A stretch of 64,000 bases of DNA from Bacillus sp. FJAT-42315 (GTDB lineage: Bacteria > Bacillota > Bacilli > Bacillales > Domibacillaceae). Under the pieces are notes generated by a model. That model searched no databases. It saw only the letters and a program-made list of their open reading frames with translations, and was not told where the DNA came from. The position numbers and the translations under genes are program-made. This document shows positions 62,646 to 64,000 of this stretch, one piece after another. Within the stretch, counting starts at the first letter, position 1, and the number at the start of each line of letters is the position of its first letter. The stretch lies in contig NZ_KZ454941.1 in the NCBI RefSeq assembly GCF_002797375.1, forward strand, positions 2,696,984 through 2,760,983. The letters run 5' to 3'.

Positions 62646-63659
62646 TTAGCTGGCTATATCTTTTTTCTGTTGAGGAGCTTCTTGCGCTTTGCTCTTCCGC
62701 TTATTTCTTAGTTTCGCCAATGTGCCAACGATACCGCGTGGAAAGAACATAACAGCTAAAATATAAATAATCCCAAAGAAGATAATCCACCGTTCGAAAA
62801 TCCAATGCACTTTCGCAAGTTCCGTTAACCAATGATGAGCAAACTCAATCAATCCAGCCCCAATAATCGCTCCAACTAGTGTTCCTACACCACCAATGAT
62901 CGTAATTAATAGAGCATCCAAGGTCACATCCATCGCAAACACACTCGTATTCACAAATCGTAACGACACCGAGTATAAACTTCCTGCTAAACCCGCAATG
63001 ACTCCAGCGACAACCGAGGCAATAATTTTATAATGAAGCACTTGATAACCGAGTGACTCTGTTCGCTGCTCATTTTCCCGAATCGCTTGCCACACTTTCC
63101 CTAATGGTGAATGAGTAAATCGCTGTAACAAGACAAACACAACGATCATAGTAACTAAACAGATAAGATAAAAATCGGTACGATCCTTGGCGAAGTCCGG
63201 CACACGAAACGTAAACCCATCATTCCCAAATGTTAACGTCCGCCACTTTTCCGCTAATACGAGGAATAAACCAGAAAGAGCTAACGTGAGCATCGCATAG
63301 AAATGACTTTTCAATCGCAATGTCAATAAGCCAACAATATAGCTTAATATCCCAGTAAATAAAACAGTGAAAAGTACCGCTAATAAAAAATAAAAGGGAG
63401 TCGGTTCAAATTGCTTCATAAAGATTCCCATCGTGTAAGCGCCAATTCCAAAAAACATCGCATGACCGAAAGAAACAATTCCAGTATAGCCAAGAAGAAT
63501 ATCATAGCTCATCGCAAAAATAGCAAAGATAAAGATTTGCGTGAACAAAATTAACATACTGCGCGAATCATAAATAAACGGCAATAAAAGGAGAAAAGCT
63601 GCAATGATCGAATACAACACCGTCTGTTTGTTTTGTTGATACCAAGTCACAAATTTCAC
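62646..63659 (-). CDS. livM: Branched-chain amino acid ABC transporter permease LivM
   Basis: 337 residues with about nine hydrophobic segments. Motifs include AMSYDILLGYTGIVSFGHAMF, GIGAYTMGIF, and the EAA-like loop in VWQAIRENEQRTESLGYQV. The GGVGTLVGAIIGAG loop is family-typical. It forms the channel with LivH. The 4-base ATGA overlap with livH couples translation. Substrate could be branched-chain amino acids, amides or urea; the ATPase and binding protein genes are outside the window. Confidence 0.88.
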   Translation of the reverse strand: MKFVTWYQQNKQTVLYSIIAAFLLLLPFIYDSRSMLILFTQIFIFAIFAMSYDILLGYTGIVSFGHAMFFGIGAYTMGIFMKQFEPTPFYFLLAVLFTVLFTGILSYIVGLLTLRLKSHFYAMLTLALSGLFLVLAEKWRTLTFGNDGFTFRVPDFAKDRTDFYLICLVTMIVVFVLLQRFTHSPLGKVWQAIRENEQRTESLGYQVLHYKIIASVVAGVIAGLAGSLYSVSLRFVNTSVFAMDVTLDALLITIIGGVGTLVGAIIGAGLIEFAHHWLTELAKVHWIFERWIIFFGIIYILAVMFFPRGIVGTLAKLRNKRKSKAQEAPQQKKDIAS

Positions 63660-64000
63660 CCCTTCGCCCCAAATAATCCTTGCGGTCGAAACACTAAGAC
63701 GATCGCCATTAATAACATATTGGCCGCTAACGCTAAATCCGGTACATAATAGGCCATTAATGAACCTGATAAACCAACTAAAATCGCTGCAAATAACGAA
63801 CCACTAAAGCTTCCCATCCCACCTATGACGACCACGATAAACGCAAGAATCGCAAATTCCATTCCCATTCCAGCATGAATCACGCCAGAATATGGACCAA
63901 ACAGCACTCCACCAAGTGCCGCCATTCCAGCCCCAACCATAAACACAAGCATAAATACCTTCTGAATATTAATCCCTAGCGCTTGGATCATCTCCTTATC
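63656..64000 (-). CDS. livH: Branched-chain amino acid ABC transporter permease LivH, C-terminal part
   Basis: The last 114 codons of a gene that continues beyond the right edge. ALGINIQKVFMLVFMVGAGM, LGGVLFGPYSGVIHAGMG and VVVIGGMGSFSGSLFAAILV are typical of LivH-type permeases, and it ends VLVFRPQGLFGAKG. The 3' end overlaps livM by 4 bases. As with livM, the substrate is not fixed. Confidence 0.87.
   Translation of the reverse strand, partial: DKEMIQALGINIQKVFMLVFMVGAGMAALGGVLFGPYSGVIHAGMGMEFAILAFIVVVIGGMGSFSGSLFAAILVGLSGSLMAYYVPDLALAANMLLMAIVLVFRPQGLFGAKG

Noticed and set aside
1-64000. CRISPR arrays, tRNA or rRNA genes, intact insertion sequences, prophage
   Set aside because: No regularly spaced repeats, cloverleaf-type sequence, transposase or phage gene could be recognised.

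Overview
The window looks like a chromosomal segment of a low-GC, endospore-forming Bacillaceae. The evidence is two small acid-soluble spore protein genes (SspL- and SspK-type), a YjcZ-type mini-protein, GerP-like spore germination genes, an AbrB regulator, a qoxABCD quinol oxidase operon, TTG and GTG starts behind strong AGGAGG sites, and many intrinsic terminators. The species cannot be named from the sequence. No rRNA, tRNA, CRISPR array, intact transposase or phage gene was seen.

Layout from left to right. 1-9.5 kb: the start of a lysine 6-dehydrogenase-like gene (cut by the window edge), an ECF sigma/anti-sigma pair with its own ECF-type promoter, an XRE regulator with a membrane-anchored partner, a DUF418 protein, a two-component system, a FrnE-type thiol oxidoreductase and cyclophilin PpiB. 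9.6-18 kb: a membrane diguanylate cyclase, methionine gamma-lyase, a decayed VOC-protein fragment beside a 25-bp perfect inverted repeat, a Nudix-pncB NAD salvage operon behind a palindrome, a YerD-type glutamate synthase-like protein and superoxide dismutase. 18-20.3 kb: a five-gene spore cluster of two GerPA/PF-like proteins, two small-heat-shock-like proteins and one GerPC-like protein. 20.3-29 kb: MarR/azoreductase, DHH phosphoesterase, AlkD-like and GIY-YIG proteins, then qoxABCD. 29-36.5 kb: an amino acid permease, an orphan Rieske oxygenase, a four-gene RpiR-controlled cluster matching the known N-succinyl route for converting D- to L-amino acids, and bioY behind a BirA-type box. 36.6-41.7 kb: sspL, a YtzC-like gene, a YtrA/YtrB-type ABC operon with a perfect 14-bp-arm operator, a YjcZ-type peptide gene, a secreted TIM-barrel-like protein under a cyclic-di-GMP-I riboswitch, and an AbrB-family gene. 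41.8-45 kb: a beta-oxidation operon. 45.3-57.9 kb: a nitrogen assimilation block of glutamate synthase (two subunits), glutamine synthetase, asparagine synthase, ammonium transporter, a DUF294 nucleotidyltransferase-like protein and a DnaQ-like exonuclease. 58-64 kb: small spore genes, an acyl-CoA ligase, a FabG/PhaB-type reductase with a PHB-depolymerase-like hydrolase, and livM/livH of a branched-chain amino acid type ABC transporter (livH cut by the edge).

Themes that link genes: c-di-GMP is made by a cyclase at 9.7 kb and could be sensed by the riboswitch at 41.3 kb. The nitrogen genes lie on one strand in the order GOGAT, GS, asparagine synthase, Amt. The two catabolic operons at 44 kb and 62 kb share a 13-nt upstream motif, which suggests a common FadR-like repressor. 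Two dispersed repeat families, a 30-nt element placed after stop codons and a hairpin-forming element of 50-155 nt, occur three times each and are not explained by any gene.
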